A stretch of 64,000 nucleotides of DNA from Tetrapyrgos nigripes (lineage: Eukaryota; Basidiomycota; Agaricomycetes; Agaricales; Campanellaceae): contig JAACJM010000076.1 of NCBI GenBank assembly GCA_013368315.1, positions 1 to 64,000 of the forward strand, written 5' to 3'. Under the pieces are notes generated by a model that did no database searches, had not been told where the DNA came from, and was given only the letters and a program-made list of their open reading frames with translations. The position numbers and the translations under genes were made by a program. Positions 1 through 13,031 of this stretch are shown here, one piece after another. The stretch's first letter is position 1; every line of letters starts with the position of its first letter.

Positions 1-431
1 TAGTCCACAACCTTTTACCATTGGGCTCTGTCCTTCCGGAAACCTAAGTAGACAGCAATTAATGGATGGCAACAGGCTTATCTGGCCAAGAACATACACC
101 TCAATTGGAAGTGGCAGTGAGTCCACCCAATGACGAACGCTTATGTTTTGAAGGACCGCTGACACAGAGGAGTGTCTCATACCAAAAGGACTCATTCATA
201 CCTGATTCATATGCTGCATGTCACTTAACAACAATCCCTCAGCGAGTTTGAAGGGAAAAATTCTCCAACTCCATGAAGGCGCCCCTTAACGTCAACCTGT
301 TTTGATGCCGAGCGGAAGGAAAAACGGCTGTCAGAGTGTGAAAAGCAGCTTGAATGCTGCCGTGTGCTTAATCATTTCTGGTGCAGAAAAATGTCCACTT
401 ACCCCAAAACCCACTACTATTGTAGTGGAAT

Positions 432-733
432 CCTTTGTATTTGTTTGTATCCAAAGCTTCTGCTTTGTCAGCGTCTTATGGTGTGCTTTTTTGTTGCTCT
501 ATCCTGCATCCTTTGTATTTGTTTATCCTATTTGTCAGCAGTACTGTAGTTGCTTTGCTTCATCACTCTAAGCTGCATCCTTTGTATTTATTTGTATCCA
601 AAGCTTCTGCTTTGTCAGTGTCTTATGGTGGTTTTTCATCGCTCTATCCTGCATCCTTTGTATTTGTTTATCCTATTTGTCAGCAGAACTGTAGTTGTTT
701 TTCTTACCATTTCATCATCACTCTATCCTGCAT
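432..733. repeat. Two-copy direct repeat, period about 150 bp
   Basis: Two tandem higher-order units (about 432-578 and 579-733) each contain the phrase ATCCTTTGTATTTGTTTGTAT, CCAAAGCTTCTGCTTTGTCAG and then ATCCTTTGTATTTGTTTATCC with TTTGTCAGCAG. The sub-units recur about every 75 bp. A weaker echo lies near 1165-1225. It is probably part of an old transposable element or a minisatellite; it has no spacers of the CRISPR type. Confidence 0.75.
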
Positions 734-1430
734 CCTTTGTCCTTATTTACTCAAGGGGGTCCAGGCCAGAAAATCCCGTACTGGGGCTAGGTAGGTAGGT
801 TCCCTGGCAAAGCCCTTAAATTTTTTTTTTTTACCGACTAATTTAGAGCTGGCAAGCATGCTGGCAGGTGTCAATCTGGTGAGCTGTGAAGTTAAACACA
901 TAAATATATGCTCATCAGATGTTTTATGACAATTACGCACTATCTCTGAGCACGAGCTGGGCAAAGCATGGGACTTGAGGTCATGTGTGCATACTATATT
1001 TGGCAGGTAAACTCGTGTGAACTTACCTTATATAGAAGGTAAGGTAGGTAGGTTCCTCAACCGAGGCACTAAATTTTTTTCCGACCCCCAGTTGTTAATT
1101 TTTTTTCAGACCCCCTTGTTGTTTACTTTGTCAGCAGTGGCTGCTTTGGATTTCCTAGTCACTCTAAGCTGCACATCATTTGTAACTGTTTGTATCTAAT
1201 GCCTCTGCTTTATCAGCAGCTGCCTTCAACCTTTTCATAGTCATAGTCACATGGTCATATATTTTTCAGTCTAGCCAGTCCCCACAGTTGATCAATTAAT
1301 AGGTTGATCAGGCTTTGCTGGAACAGTCCAAGAGGGTTAATATGCTTATCAGAATGGATCTGAGGGAAAACTGGCAAGAGGCTATGAAACAAGACAGAAG
1401 AGCAAGAGTGCATCAGTAAGTTCACAACCA

Positions 1431-1459
1431 TATATGGAGCATACATTATGCTCCATATA
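1431..1459. repeat. Short hairpin
   Basis: TATATGGAGCATA at 1431-1443 is followed after three bases by its reverse complement TATGCTCCATATA at 1447-1459. Thirty bases further on lies the perfect palindrome GCATACGCGTATGC (1491-1504), inside longer imperfect arms AAAGGT...ACCTTT. Both are seen directly in the sequence. Their role is unknown; they could be element ends. Confidence 0.6.
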
Positions 1460-2492
1460 CACATTTTGAGTGTATATGAAAAAGGTACATGCATACGCGT
1501 ATGCACCTTTGTCAGATCAGAAATCCAGCCATATACACATATACCATTATGCTTGAAGACTGAGTTGAGAGTTGAGAGTATAAGAGGTATATCATGTACA
1601 CAGTAACAAACTTGCTGGGTATGCATATTGCTGGTATATCTTGGTATACATCTGAATACATGGTTGGATACATGATATTGAGCAATTGCAGAAAAAGTAT
1701 GTATTCCAGAAGGGTACATACATAGTTACAGAGTGGTAATAGATATATGTACATATGCTACACTGCCTTTCCTACCCTCAACCCTATCCACTCTGAGCTT
1801 AATTCCTCTAACATGCGTTGACGTCAAACTTCATGGCATAGGTGCACTAATGAGGGGAAAACAGTCAGAAGATAGGAGACCTTGAGAAGATTAGTGCATA
1901 CCTTGGCGAGTGAAACGAATAGGATTGTAATATAACAGAACAGATATGCAGACTGGAAAGAGAATAGTCAGAAGATGATAGCTTTCACTATGTCATTACT
2001 CACCACTGAGAAGAGAAACAATAGAATAGAGGCCTGCAAGCAGGAGTACCTGGACAGATCTCAGTGTTTGATATGTGAGAGTGACAAACAACTTACACCT
2101 AAGGCATGAGAGTACACAAAAACAAGGAACTGGCTACAAATGGGCAGGAATATTAGAGGGAGATGATGAGGGAAAGGAAGAAAGAAATGCTTAAGGTTGT
2201 GTCCAAACTGCTGGTTTGATCAACAAACATTTCAAACTCAGATGGAATATAATCATGTGACCATAAATGTCATCAGCACTTCATTCCTGGGTGCTGTTGG
2301 CTCTGCTCCAACACAAAAACTTGAAGCTCGACATTGACATTGTCAACCCTCCCTCCCTCTCCTCTCCCTCCCTTGCAGTCCAGTGCAATCCCTGCCCCTC
2401 AGTGCAGTCAATGAGCCAATCTTATCTCATGTCTTTTTGGCTAGTACACATGGTGAGTTTTTTCTTGTACTCTTTGTAATGTTATTAATAAT

Positions 2493-3118
2493 TTGCACAA
2501 ACTAGAACGAAACTACTCTCGAGACCTGGCCTCACTTACTCATCAAGTTGGTCACCCATCACTTGTTGAGCTCATGTGCCATTTCCTCTATGAGCAGCTT
2601 TGCTCAGTGCCACCTGATGAGATAGACCTTGATGATCTCCCAGTTATCTTGTCTCAGGTCCACTATTGCCTACTTTTCTGCTGCCAGTGATATTTCAGCC
2701 ATCCACAGCATGTGTCAGGAGAGGATATGGAGCACTCCATCTTGGTATGGTTATCCCAGACATGATTGCACATTTGTTGCCCAGGACAGCACTCCTGGGT
2801 TCTGTGGCCTTGCAGCAGTCCACTGTCTGCTGTTTTTTCCTTCGAGTATGACAATGTCAAGTATCCTTGTGCCTTGGTGCACTGGTTCTACCATTATGGT
2901 TCTTGGCCTGATCCTAATACCAGTATGTGGGTGGTGAGGCCTGACAACCCTTCTTGGGTGTCCTTCATATTGATACTTTTGTTCACAGTGCTCATCTCAT
3001 CCCTAAACATACAAAACCTGTTCCAGATATTTTCCACTTATTGTATTTGCTAGATGGCTTCACAGCTTTTTATGTAAATAAGTACATTGATCATCATGCT
3101 AATGAAATTGTGTTCTGA
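2493..3118 (+). pseudogene. Plavaka-type transposase C-terminal remnant
   Basis: The translated pieces fall in order over three reading frames. The first (from 2493) reads HPSLVELMCHFLYEQL. The second has ERIWSTPSWYG. The third has YPCALVHWF and MWVV. The last ends with GFTAFYVNKYIDHHANEI and a stop at 3118. This order matches the C-terminal region I know from Plavaka (CACTA-related) transposases of Agaricomycetes. Frame changes break it at about 2650 and 2850, and no N-terminal or catalytic region is visible upstream, so it is a truncated, frameshifted relic. The family assignment rests on recall of the family signature, not on a search. Confidence 0.7.
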
Positions 3119-3251
3119 TTCTGAATATTGTATATTGTGTATAAGAGAGCATATCTCTGTCATGAGCTTCACAAAAGGGCTGGTATATTGGCATAATGGT
3201 ATATCCAACCTCGAAACCTTCAAAAATATGCTATACCTGTATATCTGGGTA

Positions 3252-3824
3252 GCCTGGAACCAAGCGTCCTGTTGGTGGTCCTTACATGACACTTGGTAAA
3301 TCTGAGTTTAAATTTGGCTGAGACTCGGGTTGTCATAATTTTCCATCTAAATCTGGACTTAAAACTGAAATAGCTACCATATACAGACGAATGACGAAAT
3401 TCCTTTACAGTACCTTCTAAGTGACTGTTCAGTGTACATACACGCATTTCTCTGCATGTCTTTTAGACTTTTACTGTCTTTTATTGATGAAAGTCTCTGT
3501 CTTTTCAGAAGGTGAGGCAGGATGGGAATTTTCCTTTCTGAATGTTTCTGCACTCAAATCCACCTTAAACCCTCTGAAAAAGTTCTGAGTGCACATGGAC
3601 ACGTGTTGTGAACAGTGGAGAGAAGCTCTGCTCGTGATCATTACAAAGCCCAAGTGAGATGATGCTGTGAAGGGATTTCGTCATTTGTCTGTATATGGTA
3701 GCTATTTCAGTTTTAAGTACAGATTTGGACAGTAAATTATGAGAATCTGAGTCTCAGCCAAATTTAAACTCAGATTTACCAAGTGTCCTGTAAGGACCAC
3801 CAACAGGACACTTGGTCACCAGGC
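3252..3824. mobile_element. MITE-like element with long terminal inverted repeats
   Basis: The left end (3252 to about 3410) and right end (about 3667 to 3824) are reverse complements over roughly 150 bp. Each arm starts GCCTGG and contains a CAGATTTACCAAGTGTC block and a GTATATGGTAGCTATTTCAG block. Both outer ends abut TA (3250-3251 and 3825-3826), as expected for a TA target-site duplication of the Tc1/mariner superfamily. The roughly 250-bp core has no coding capacity. It is probably a non-autonomous DNA transposon. Confidence 0.8.
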
Positions 3825-3826
3825 TA

Positions 3827-5115
3827 ATATCTGGGTATATCTGGGTATATCTGTATATTTGATGAGAGGACAAGAACCCTCATATACTCAGTATGCTCCA
3901 TATGCTCCATATAGAAATGTGAAAGTACTGATGTGACTGGGCCAGCCACTATTTATGGATATATTATGACAAAGAAGGAAATGTCTGAGAAAGGGCATCA
4001 GAATAAGGAAAACATACTGGACGGTGATTTATGCATGTGTTTCATGGTGATCTCTCACCATATTTTCCAAAAGCCTGCATATTCACTGTGTCAATAAGCA
4101 GGTGAGAGAATAATATGTCAAACGGGAACAAGCACAATAAGCTGTATTCTTTTCGTTTTGGAGTTGTTATGACCAAACACACAGAATAATGACATAATCA
4201 ATCAATCACACTTCTTCAAGATAGATAAAGGACCTCCAAGAAATAACACTGCTGCTGACCCCTTATGACTGCTTTTGTGCTTATTATTAACTTTAGGATT
4301 ATTTCAAAAAATCACAACTGTTCATGGAAAAACAAAACAAAAAATGTAGAGTGATCACCAAAAATATGTACTGGAAGGGTTCAATGCCATGACTCCCTAC
4401 AATGTTCCATCCAGATAGATGGACAGAGAGATGAATTACGCCGCTCCAGATATGTAATTTTGGTTCAAATTCAGATGGGGCATGTGTTCAGGTTATAGCC
4501 AACTCACTTTTTTTCTTTTTTCTTTTCGGACTTGTCCTGCCACCACTGGGGGCCCACATCTAACTAGTCAGCAAGTAGTTGCACATACAAGAAGACGCGT
4601 ATATATACCTACTACTACTATATTAATATTGTCGTGTGTTATCAGTGTCGGGGAAGGTGCACGACCCACGCGACCAGTGCCACATCGTTGTACTCGAGGG
4701 TACTATCCTAACTTGTATGCTGGTACTGGGCTTTAGCTTAGCTAGGAACGACGCGGATCGATGCCGCAGCGAGATGTTTCTATGTATGAGTAGATGAGTA
4801 GAGTAGCATATTGTCCGTATGCATCTTAGCTTCCATGTTATCGTCCATCATGCTTCATTGAGGACTTCAGCGCTCCAGCTCCGTTTCTATTAAGCCGTCT
4901 AGTAATACTGGACAACCAGTCATGTCTAGGTATATGTAGTACATTTCATAGTCCTGTTCGAATACTCTGAGTGAATTGGCTGCCGGTTCTGTCACTGTCA
5001 GCTCTCACCAGTATGTGTGTCCAGACAAACCATCCTGAAGTACGAATGCCTGCGAAACATGCTTCAGTTACACATCTTCCGTCCTCCTAGGCACACATAA
5101 CAGAACTTTCTGTGC
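3827..5115. other. Intergenic, no gene seen
   Basis: This AT-rich stretch carries no recognisable coding sequence or element boundary. It lies between the MITE-like element and the 3' end of the Kelch-kinase-SH3 gene. A tandem TATCTGGGTATATCTGGGTATATCTG run starts just past the MITE end, and GTATATATACC occurs near 4600; neither can be tied to a gene. Confidence 0.5.
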
Positions 5116-8100
5116 TCAATACGCCGAGTCCATTGTATCATATTCCATCGTTTCATCAGATCTCACCAACATGTGCACATCCTCTGTCCCAGGCACTCTA
5201 CCAGGTTTCTCAACGAACCTCTCAGGACGGTCATGAAGCATCTGCAGAATATGCCTCATATACTCCTTTCCCGTCATCCTTCTGCCTAGGGTATGGTCGT
5301 AGCGTTGGACATTCCACCCAAGAAACAAACGATTCATAGAGTCAGGGGAGATATCATCTGGGACAGGACCGTCCAGATCGTTCACGTTGAACGAATGTAA
5401 GTATGCAATGAGACCGTTCCCGTGAGTGTACTCCAGATGAAATCTGTTGATCATCCACTCCGTGCATCCACGGCGTACAAGAACGAGACGAGCACTGTCG
5501 TTGGGCGCACGGTTTCTTCCCCGGACAAAGAAAGCTGGTTTCCATCCAGGATATACATAGCTGTCGTCGTGGTCATCGTCGTGGTCATCGTCGTCTCCAG
5601 AATAAGACTCCTCGTCTTCTTCAATTTCCTCGTCACTGGGATGATAATATTCGGTATCTTCGAATTCATCATCGCTCGATTCGGAGAATTCACTAGACGA
5701 TGCAGCAGAATCAGGTATGCCCCGAAAATCTATTGCTAAAGTTTAGGTCAGAAAAGTTGTGAACAAAACAAGAAGTTGGACTTACACGTCGATGCGGGAT
5801 TAATGGCACTGCTCCCAACATCGCACCCTGTGTCAGTCATCAGCTTCTGCCAATCCTCAAACTTTGGTAGCTCTCCATTGTCCATAAGGACATCTACGTC
5901 GGTGATTAGTTCTCCCGTGACAATATCCCGCAAATTTACATAAGGAATTGGGATAAATCTAGGCCAACTCATCTGGCCGAACACCCGTGCTGCGTACCAT
6001 TCCCAATTGCGGTGGGCAACCACAGAGATGATGTCGCCCCGTCTAGCATCCAGCTCGTTAGGATTTTTCGAATCGTAATCATGCATCACAGTCCCGTGGT
6101 ACTGTCGGTGTAAAGGAGACGCAGGGGCGGATGCACTGGAAAATGGCAGTCAGGGACATATAACAAAAATAATCTGCAAGTCATTTACGGGCTAAAAGTA
6201 GACTGCACAGTTGCATCTGAAAATATCTCCTCTGGAGGTAAAGTTCGAGAATAAAAAGGTTCCAGATAGGTCTCCAATTCCGAACCGGTAGGGCATAACT
6301 CGGGATGTCGGATATCGTTCCAGAAATGAGAAGGTAGAGGATAAGCCCAGTGGTCTGCGGGCTCAATTACCTTCCCATCTTCAAATCTACTGGGTAAAGT
6401 ATTAGCCGGAGGTCTTGCAGAGGCTTCTTCGTCCCAACAATCTTCCATGATTGCCCAGACCTCGTCATTGACCCAAAGTTCGTTTGGTGGTCTGATAGGT
6501 CGGTTGCCTTTGACCAGCTCAAAGACTATTGCAACATCATGCTGACAATGATGAAACGGTAGTTGACCGGTGAAGATCTAGAAATAAACAAGATTATTGC
6601 ATTGCACCGGATATCAAGATGAGTAGCTACTTCATAACACACACATCCGAATGCATAGACATCGCTCTGATAGGAAGCTCGCTGATTCTTCATCATGCAC
6701 TCAGGTGCTAGCCATCTGGCAGTACCCTGCACCGCACGACTGCTCCTCGATGTCATTGTGAAGGCCTCGGACTCTATCACCCGAGAAAGACCGAAGTCAG
6801 CTATCGTCGCTCTTCCTCCAGCGGTGATGAGGATATTCACCTGTTGGAGAAGATGTGAAACGTGTCTGAATGAATGAACCTATGAGACTCACTCCTTTAA
6901 GGTCGCCATGAATAATTTTCTCACCGTGAAGGTAAGCAAGACCGCAAGCAACGTCGTAAGCCTAATGGTTATGGGAAACAGCGAAGATTATCAGAAGGAG
7001 CCACTATCAATAATGAAGCAATATACCAAAGTGAGACGATCTGTATATCCATGAGAACCATCTGCGAGATAATGGTTCAAATTGCCATTGTCCATCCAGG
7101 GTGAAATCAGACAGATTCTCTGTTTACTCGCGTCCAGAAAGTATAATCCCAAAAAAGGGAGAATGTTGGGATGGTCTAGCTGTCGCCAGACGATGGCCTC
7201 TTTCAGAAATTCCTGGAAGGTTGGTCAATATGGTTACTTTTTCGAAAAGAAAATCTTTCAACCCACCTTCACCACCTTTTGCACCTCCGAATCGCCATAT
7301 ATCTTGACGACTTTCAGACAAATCACTTCGCCTCCCAGTAAGCCTTTCCAGATCTCTCCGAATCCCCCGGCCGTAACAGGATGATTACCAATTTTCTGAA
7401 CATTATCCAGAGCAAGGCAACTGGGGTAAAGACCCGAGTTCTTTGACAGACCGAGCATAGCATTGGAAATTTTTGACCGCAGTCTTTTCTCGACATCAGG
7501 ATGATCACGCAGCTGGTAAAAACGGCATCAGAGGCTAGTGAAGTACTTGGTGCGTGGAAACGTACCGTCTGGAGCAGGTCCAACAGCGATTGCGCAAGAG
7601 TCCCCCGCTGCTCCAATAACCTCCGGTATTCATTCCGGTCGTCAATCATCGACTCCAGACGCTTGATAACAGTTTCTGCGCTGATCAAACCTTCTCCATC
7701 AACGTCTTCACTATTGGCAGGGCCCAGATGCATGCATTTGTCCACTTTGGAAGACACGTTGATCTCAACTGCGTCAAGACCAGCCTCCAGAACATGATCC
7801 CAGCTAAGCAGCAATTGGTTATAATCCTCGACCATTTTTCCACCCCAGTCTCCAAAAATCAACAACTTGTTATGCTGTTTCCAAAAACAGCAGCCAAACC
7901 ACGAGCCGGTCTTAGTTACTTCCCCCAGATCGAAACACGACCATGTCATGGCCACGAGATCAAGCGCCCAAACAGAACAAGAACAGTTGTTCTGAGCGTA
8001 ATATGTGCCGGTCATTATCAGGTGGGTGCCAGCAATTGCTCCTCTGGGGAAATGAAGTCCGGAAGGGAGGACTGTGCCGGAAGTAAAAGGAGACGAAAGG

Positions 8101-9278
8101 TCTTGAATTTTCACATGGGCATCGGATAGCACAGACAACTTTAAGAGCTCGCGCTTCACTTCCGAGTCAGTGAACTATATGAAAGGTCAACCTTTGTCAA
8201 AACGAGGCGCGAGGGGTATAACAGGAACGCACGTTGTTGTTGTAGAGGTATATTTCATCCTCGGAAGACGCAGCTAAACTACGATAGGCTCTAAAGCAAT
8301 CGGAAATTTGACGTCTCTCTTTCCATGCTCTCGTTGAAAGATCATACACGCATATATCTTCGAGCCGGTTATTGTCAAGATCTTGACCACCGATGATAAC
8401 GAGTTGATTTGAGATTACAGAAGAGAGATGGGCGTAACGAGCTTGCGGAATGGATATCTGGGGAGCTGAGGGTGAAGATTGGATTGTTGGAAGCCAACGC
8501 CGAGTGCCGAGGTCAAAAAAGCGGACGTCAAATTCGCTTGAAGAAAAGGGCTGGTCACCCATTCCTCCAAATATCACCAGTTTGTTATCCCCTGGCATAG
8601 GTAAGTTTATAGATATGCACTATAAGGATGCTCTCACAAGTGTCTGCACTATGAAAATAACGCGGTGTTGGCGTTTCGCCTTGAGAAAACGGTTTGATCC
8701 TCTCCCAAATGAGAGATTCCAAATCGAATACATAAAGGTCAGAGAAAATCTGACGGACACCATCACGGTCGCCGCGACCACCCTGGTGTAAAGTAAGAAT
8801 CGGTTCGACGGGAAGGAATAGTAAAAACGCACGAATAGATACACCTTCGACCCAACTACCGTCGTCGATGCACCCTAAACATTGTCTTGAGCCAAGGACC
8901 ACGGACAGCAAAGCAACAGACACACGAATAGTTTTGGGGGAACATCTCCCAATGTCTGGCGGCGTCGGGCAGGGAGGACGCGTCGAGGTATACTGTGTTC
9001 TGCACTTCTTGTTGTTCTCACTTGTGCCTGCGTTGGATGAATTGTATGTTGTGTTTCGGAAGAGGGTGTATAGTCAGAAGTATCCTCCCCAGATGAGCCT
9101 GCTTCTTCTATGTCGCAGCTTTCGCTATCGGGCGAGCTTGACACGGGCGACTGCAGAAGTCAGGGGGAGAAACAGTAAGCCTGGGAAAATTTTTGTCGCT
9201 TCTCCTGCTCACCAGCTGGATCGCGGCCTCTCTTCTTCGAGAATATCTGGTTAGTGGAATTTTCAGAGACTGGGACAT
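5116..9278 (-). CDS. Kelch / TKL protein kinase / SH3 fusion protein
   Basis: The gene is assembled by eye from 13 exons (9278-9213, 9150-8926, 8874-8833, 8782-8638, 8591-8233, 8174-7566, 7512-7267, 7212-7027, 6961-6893, 6840-6631, 6577-6189, 6135-5786, 5735-5116). They total 3516 nt with every phase matching, about 1171 aa. A Ser/Thr-rich N-terminus precedes Kelch repeats at about residues 80-400 (SKVYLFGGRGD, KLVIFGGMGD, DLYVFDLESLIWERI). The same uninterrupted exon 6 runs from the last Kelch blade into the helical pre-kinase region. The kinase spans about 520-790: glycine loop AGGFGEIWKG, Lys in CLKVV, HGDLKGVN, DFG, LAPE and DVYAFG. It is of the tyrosine-kinase-like type common in agarics. 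An SH3 domain (about 865-925; MHDYDSKNPNEL, WEWYAAR, FIPIPYVNL) follows in phase across a 53-bp intron. A strongly acidic stretch and a C-terminal region of unknown type end the protein. The role is probably signalling; the substrate is unknown. It is isolated in repeat-rich DNA. Confidence 0.85.
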
Positions 9279-12200
9279 ATAGTTTAGTATGGGCAGGTAG
9301 AGGAAAGCGATGAAAAACGACTTAGAAACAAGCGCCTCCCAACAGCTATCTTAAGGTCCGCCATATACATACTTTCTTTCTGTCCCTTGCAACCATCATC
9401 ATCCACTTTACAAGAACGAATCCGGCCTCTTCCTACCGTCCATTTTCCCTGAAACTTCGCAACCACGCTATTCTGCTTTCCTCAAGCCCCTCTGTCAAGT
9501 CCTGTAGCGAGAAACGAGCTCCTTACTGGTCTGCACCGTCGACAACGATGAGCAAGGATCCTCATTAGTTTCTGTGACGCTGACTAAGCGCCACGCGAGC
9601 ATATTCCTGGCACCCCACGTCGAAATTGTCGTCTCACTTCTTTCCACTCGACGTCTTGTACTATTTACTTCGTATTATGTTTCAGTTATCCACCAAGACT
9701 TGTATGTAGTAGGTACTATGTAAATTTGATTTAAAATGCCCAATTAAATAATTTTTACTCCCACTCTATTCATCCCCATCCATCTCAGCGTCCTCCTCGA
9801 ACACGACCCTCATGTTTTATAAACATCTGCTCTGAAAGTGTCTGGACCTGTTTGCATAGAGCTGCCTGTTTTGCGGCCATCCGTGACATTTTCCTTCTGC
9901 TATGCTTCATCTTTCTCTTGTCCGCCTTTCTACCATTTTCAGCTTTCTCAAGCAGCTGCTTCGTCTCGTTTAGCCTTCTCTGCAGCCTCTCCCTGTCCTC
10001 CTCCAACTGTGTGTTCGCTTTTTTGAGGTGGCGGTTTGTCTTGAGAAGTTGTTTTTTCGTTGCTTTGGTGGGGGGTCATTTCATCATGGTTTTCCTTTTC
10101 TGAGGCCGACCATCAGTTTTTATGTGCCTTTGCTAGCTGATCATCTTGATTGGTGGTCAAAGGAGGTTTTCTACTGTGTACCATGACAGGAGAGGGAGTG
10201 GAGATGCGAAAAGAGCGCGACAGGAGCAACATGTACAAGGATAATTGCTGCTTACATAACGTGTTTGGTGTGTTTCGGTCTCGAAATCACTTTTTGGATT
10301 TGACCTCCTGTTTCAAACAAACTATTGACCAATCTTTTTGCACAGACATACTTTTTTTGTCGTTATCTTGATTTGTTCCAGAGGAATTGTTTGGATTTGA
10401 AGCTTTAAGTACTAAACTGTGTGTAAAAACAGTCATAATCCACATAAGTCCAGATTTTCTTACAATTAAAAAAATTCCTCTGATCAAAATGGAGATTAAG
10501 TAGTATACATTGGATTAGAATGCACACTTTTGAGGTGTGAGTAGTAGATGGTCTAAACAATTCTGGAGCGCAACAGCCCTCTGATTTACAGTAGTGGAAG
10601 GTTTTGGTCAACATGTACAAACATTCTGCTCAGCTTACCACAATTGCCCAGCACCAATCCTCAGGGCTTTCTGCATTGCACAGCCACAAAATGTGACCAA
10701 CACCCAATCAAAACCTTCAGATTTTGCTGTAGGCATGCTGTCCTACGTTCCCCACCCATGTAGGTTGTCCTTTGCACTCATAACCCACTCTCTTCCCACT
10801 CCCCCACTCTATATACACTCCTCCCCCCTTACACACACTCTGCCTCCTCTCTCTATGAGGTGCACAGACCCAAGTGTCTCCAAGTGTGTCTCTGAGTTAC
10901 ATAACAATAGACCCAAACATCTAACTTTTTTATCAGTTGTACAGGTGCCATGCCTCCAAACAGTGCAGCTCCTTCATGCATCCTCAGAAGTTACCTCTGT
11001 TCCATTCTCATCTTCAATGCTAATTCCCAATAGCCTCTACCTGCTAGTATCAATGCTCTACGAAGAGACCTTTTTATGAAACAGACAACATTGTCCTTCA
11101 ACAAGCAACCTTCAACACAACCTCCTCTACAAAGCATGATTCTTGCAGAACCCTCAATCTCTCAGCCTCTGCTCCCTCCACACCCACACCTTGTTCGTGG
11201 TTGTGTTGTCATCAGCCTGCAGGTCTTCAAAGAAGGACAGCAACTCCCACTTTTAACTCTGTAAAGGGCCTGACTTCTGTACTGTCCCACTTTATATACT
11301 CTTACACCTTCTGCCCATACCTCACACATCATAACACCAGAATAAAAACCTTATCTTCCATAACACGAACATTAATCAATACATTAGCTTCTTACTCTGT
11401 CACTGTGTACTCTGCTCAAAATGTTGCGGGTAACACATACCCCACTTGATGTCTCGCTCTACTTCTAACTACAATCCAATGAGCATTCTTCTCTGATTAA
11501 ATGTTGGATCATACAAAGAAATCTCCCCTTCTCACCACGCCTTAATATCTTTCAATGCAGATGCCTCTTGCATGCACTCTCCTTATAAGAATTGTGTTGT
11601 ATCCCTGACATTTCTCCTACCAAATCTCTACCTACCTGTCACTGCCAGCAGGAACTCTTCTACTATTTCTCTCACATTCATACAAGTGCTATGTCTCTGG
11701 ATACTGGGCTTATTTGGATTCCATAACTATCTTTTGTGTCACTGTCACTGTCTTATCCTTCAATTTGGACTCTCAGCAGCCTCAGCCATCTCATGCCAGC
11801 CCTGTATACCCTGCCTGGATTTTGCAATCCTTTTGAACTTGAAATCTAGTCAGACTTTTTGATCAATGTTTGATAACTTGCTCCCAGCTTGATTCTAATT
11901 TCTGTTCAAGAACTTATCACTCTTGAATCTCTGCACCCTTCCAAGAACTGTCATGATGTCTATATTTGGTACTATTTATTTTAGACCTTTACACCATATG
12001 ACTCTTGTTCCACATGCTACACATTAGACCTTTCATTTCTCCAATACAGCTTCTTTTACAGCTTCCTTTACACCTTTACTTTTACATATATAAACCCTGT
12101 CCTGACACCTGGTTCCCATTGGGACCAGGTGTGTATCCTCTTCTTCACTAGTTCTCTCACTTTTACTGATAGACCTTGTAGTTCCAGTACTTACCACTGT

Positions 12201-13031
12201 CTGTTAGGTACTTTATACATTCTTTGTTGTTGGGACCAGCTCCAGTACTTACTGCTGTCTGTTAGCTCCTTGCTGTTGCCATTATCGCTATCTAAGTGAT
12301 TGCCTCTTTGTGACAAGAACTCATTCTCCTCCAATCAAGACCAGATCCAAGTCCTTAATCCCTGATGCTAAATGTACATATGTAAACAACAACCATCCTT
12401 ACCCACCTGGCCATGCATTCTGACAGGTTCAGGATGAGATCTCTGTCCAAATACTCAGTCATATCCCTGAGCACTGAGCATTGAGCTTCTTAGTCTGCTT
12501 CTGCTATAGCTTCCTCTCCTCGGAAAAGATCACTATCCATGCTACTGCACATAGCATGCGGGTGACCTGCTAAGAACTGTGAAACACAAGAACTCAGTTC
12601 TCTTCATATATCAGAAGAGCCTTGAAAAAACATACAGATCTATACACCTACTATCCATACCCTGTAAGGGGACAGTTTCCTTTTACTTTCTCTTCTCCTT
12701 TAGGACTTGTTTGTTCTTGTTTTATTTGGACTTCATTGACTTGTTTATCCCTGTTTCATTGTTTCATCATCTATCATTTATTGTTCATCATTTCGATCTC
12801 CCATCATTCCACTTGTCTATTACTTTGTTGCTACTGTATAGTTTTGCAGATCTTTTCCCAGACCTTCAAATGAGTATATATACCCCTTCCCTGCAGGCAA
12901 GTATTCTTGAGTTTTTCTCTTTGGATCTCCTCCTGCAGGTGTGTAGTATGTTAGTCTTGTGTTGTCTAGTGCTGATTATATATCTTTGGATCTCCTCCTG
13001 CAGTTGTTGAGTGAGTGCCTCACGTGTCAGG
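9279..13031. other. AT-rich, pyrimidine-biased stretch without clear genes
   Basis: Only short, low-complexity frames are seen, including a 161-codon frame at 10594-11079 that looks like chance in C/T-rich DNA. Local features are a near-palindrome CACCTGGT...ACCAGGTG at 12107-12132 and a 66-bp tandem duplication around CCAGTACTTAC(C/T)(A/G)CTGTCTGTTAG at about 12180-12270. Decayed retroelement DNA is likely but not demonstrable from sequence alone. Confidence 0.5.
9785..10063 (-). CDS. Coiled-coil ORF fragment, unknown
   Basis: An open minus-strand frame encodes a highly charged Lys/Arg/Glu/Gln-rich helix (LLKTNRHLKKANTQLEEDRE, then MAAKQAALCKQVQTLSEQ) with heptad-like leucines, about 90 residues, ending at a stop at 9785. 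No start context, splice partners or domain are recognisable. It may be a remnant of a transposon-encoded protein or of a structural protein, or the terminal exon of an undetected gene. I do not assign a function. Confidence 0.3.
   Translation of the reverse strand, partial: ATKKQLLKTNRHLKKANTQLEEDRERLQRRLNETKQLLEKAENGRKADKRKMKHSRRKMSRMAAKQAALCKQVQTLSEQMFIKHEGRVRGGR

Larger units (their letters stand above)
1..2492. other. AT-rich gene-poor stretch
   Basis: I find no convincing gene here. The stretch holds the direct repeats near 432-733, two copies of a short motif (GGTAGGTAGGTTCC at 790-803 and 1043-1056) each followed by a T-run and CCGAC, a hairpin at 1431-1459 and a perfect 14-bp palindrome at 1491-1504. 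Open frames are short, pyrimidine-biased and without recognisable domains, so it reads as decayed repeat DNA. Confidence 0.6.

Noticed and set aside
432..733. CRISPR-like regular repeats
   Set aside because: The intervening segments are themselves repeated, the host is eukaryotic and there are no unique spacers.
10594..11079. 161-codon plus-strand frame
   Set aside because: C/T-rich low-complexity sequence without domain or splice partners.
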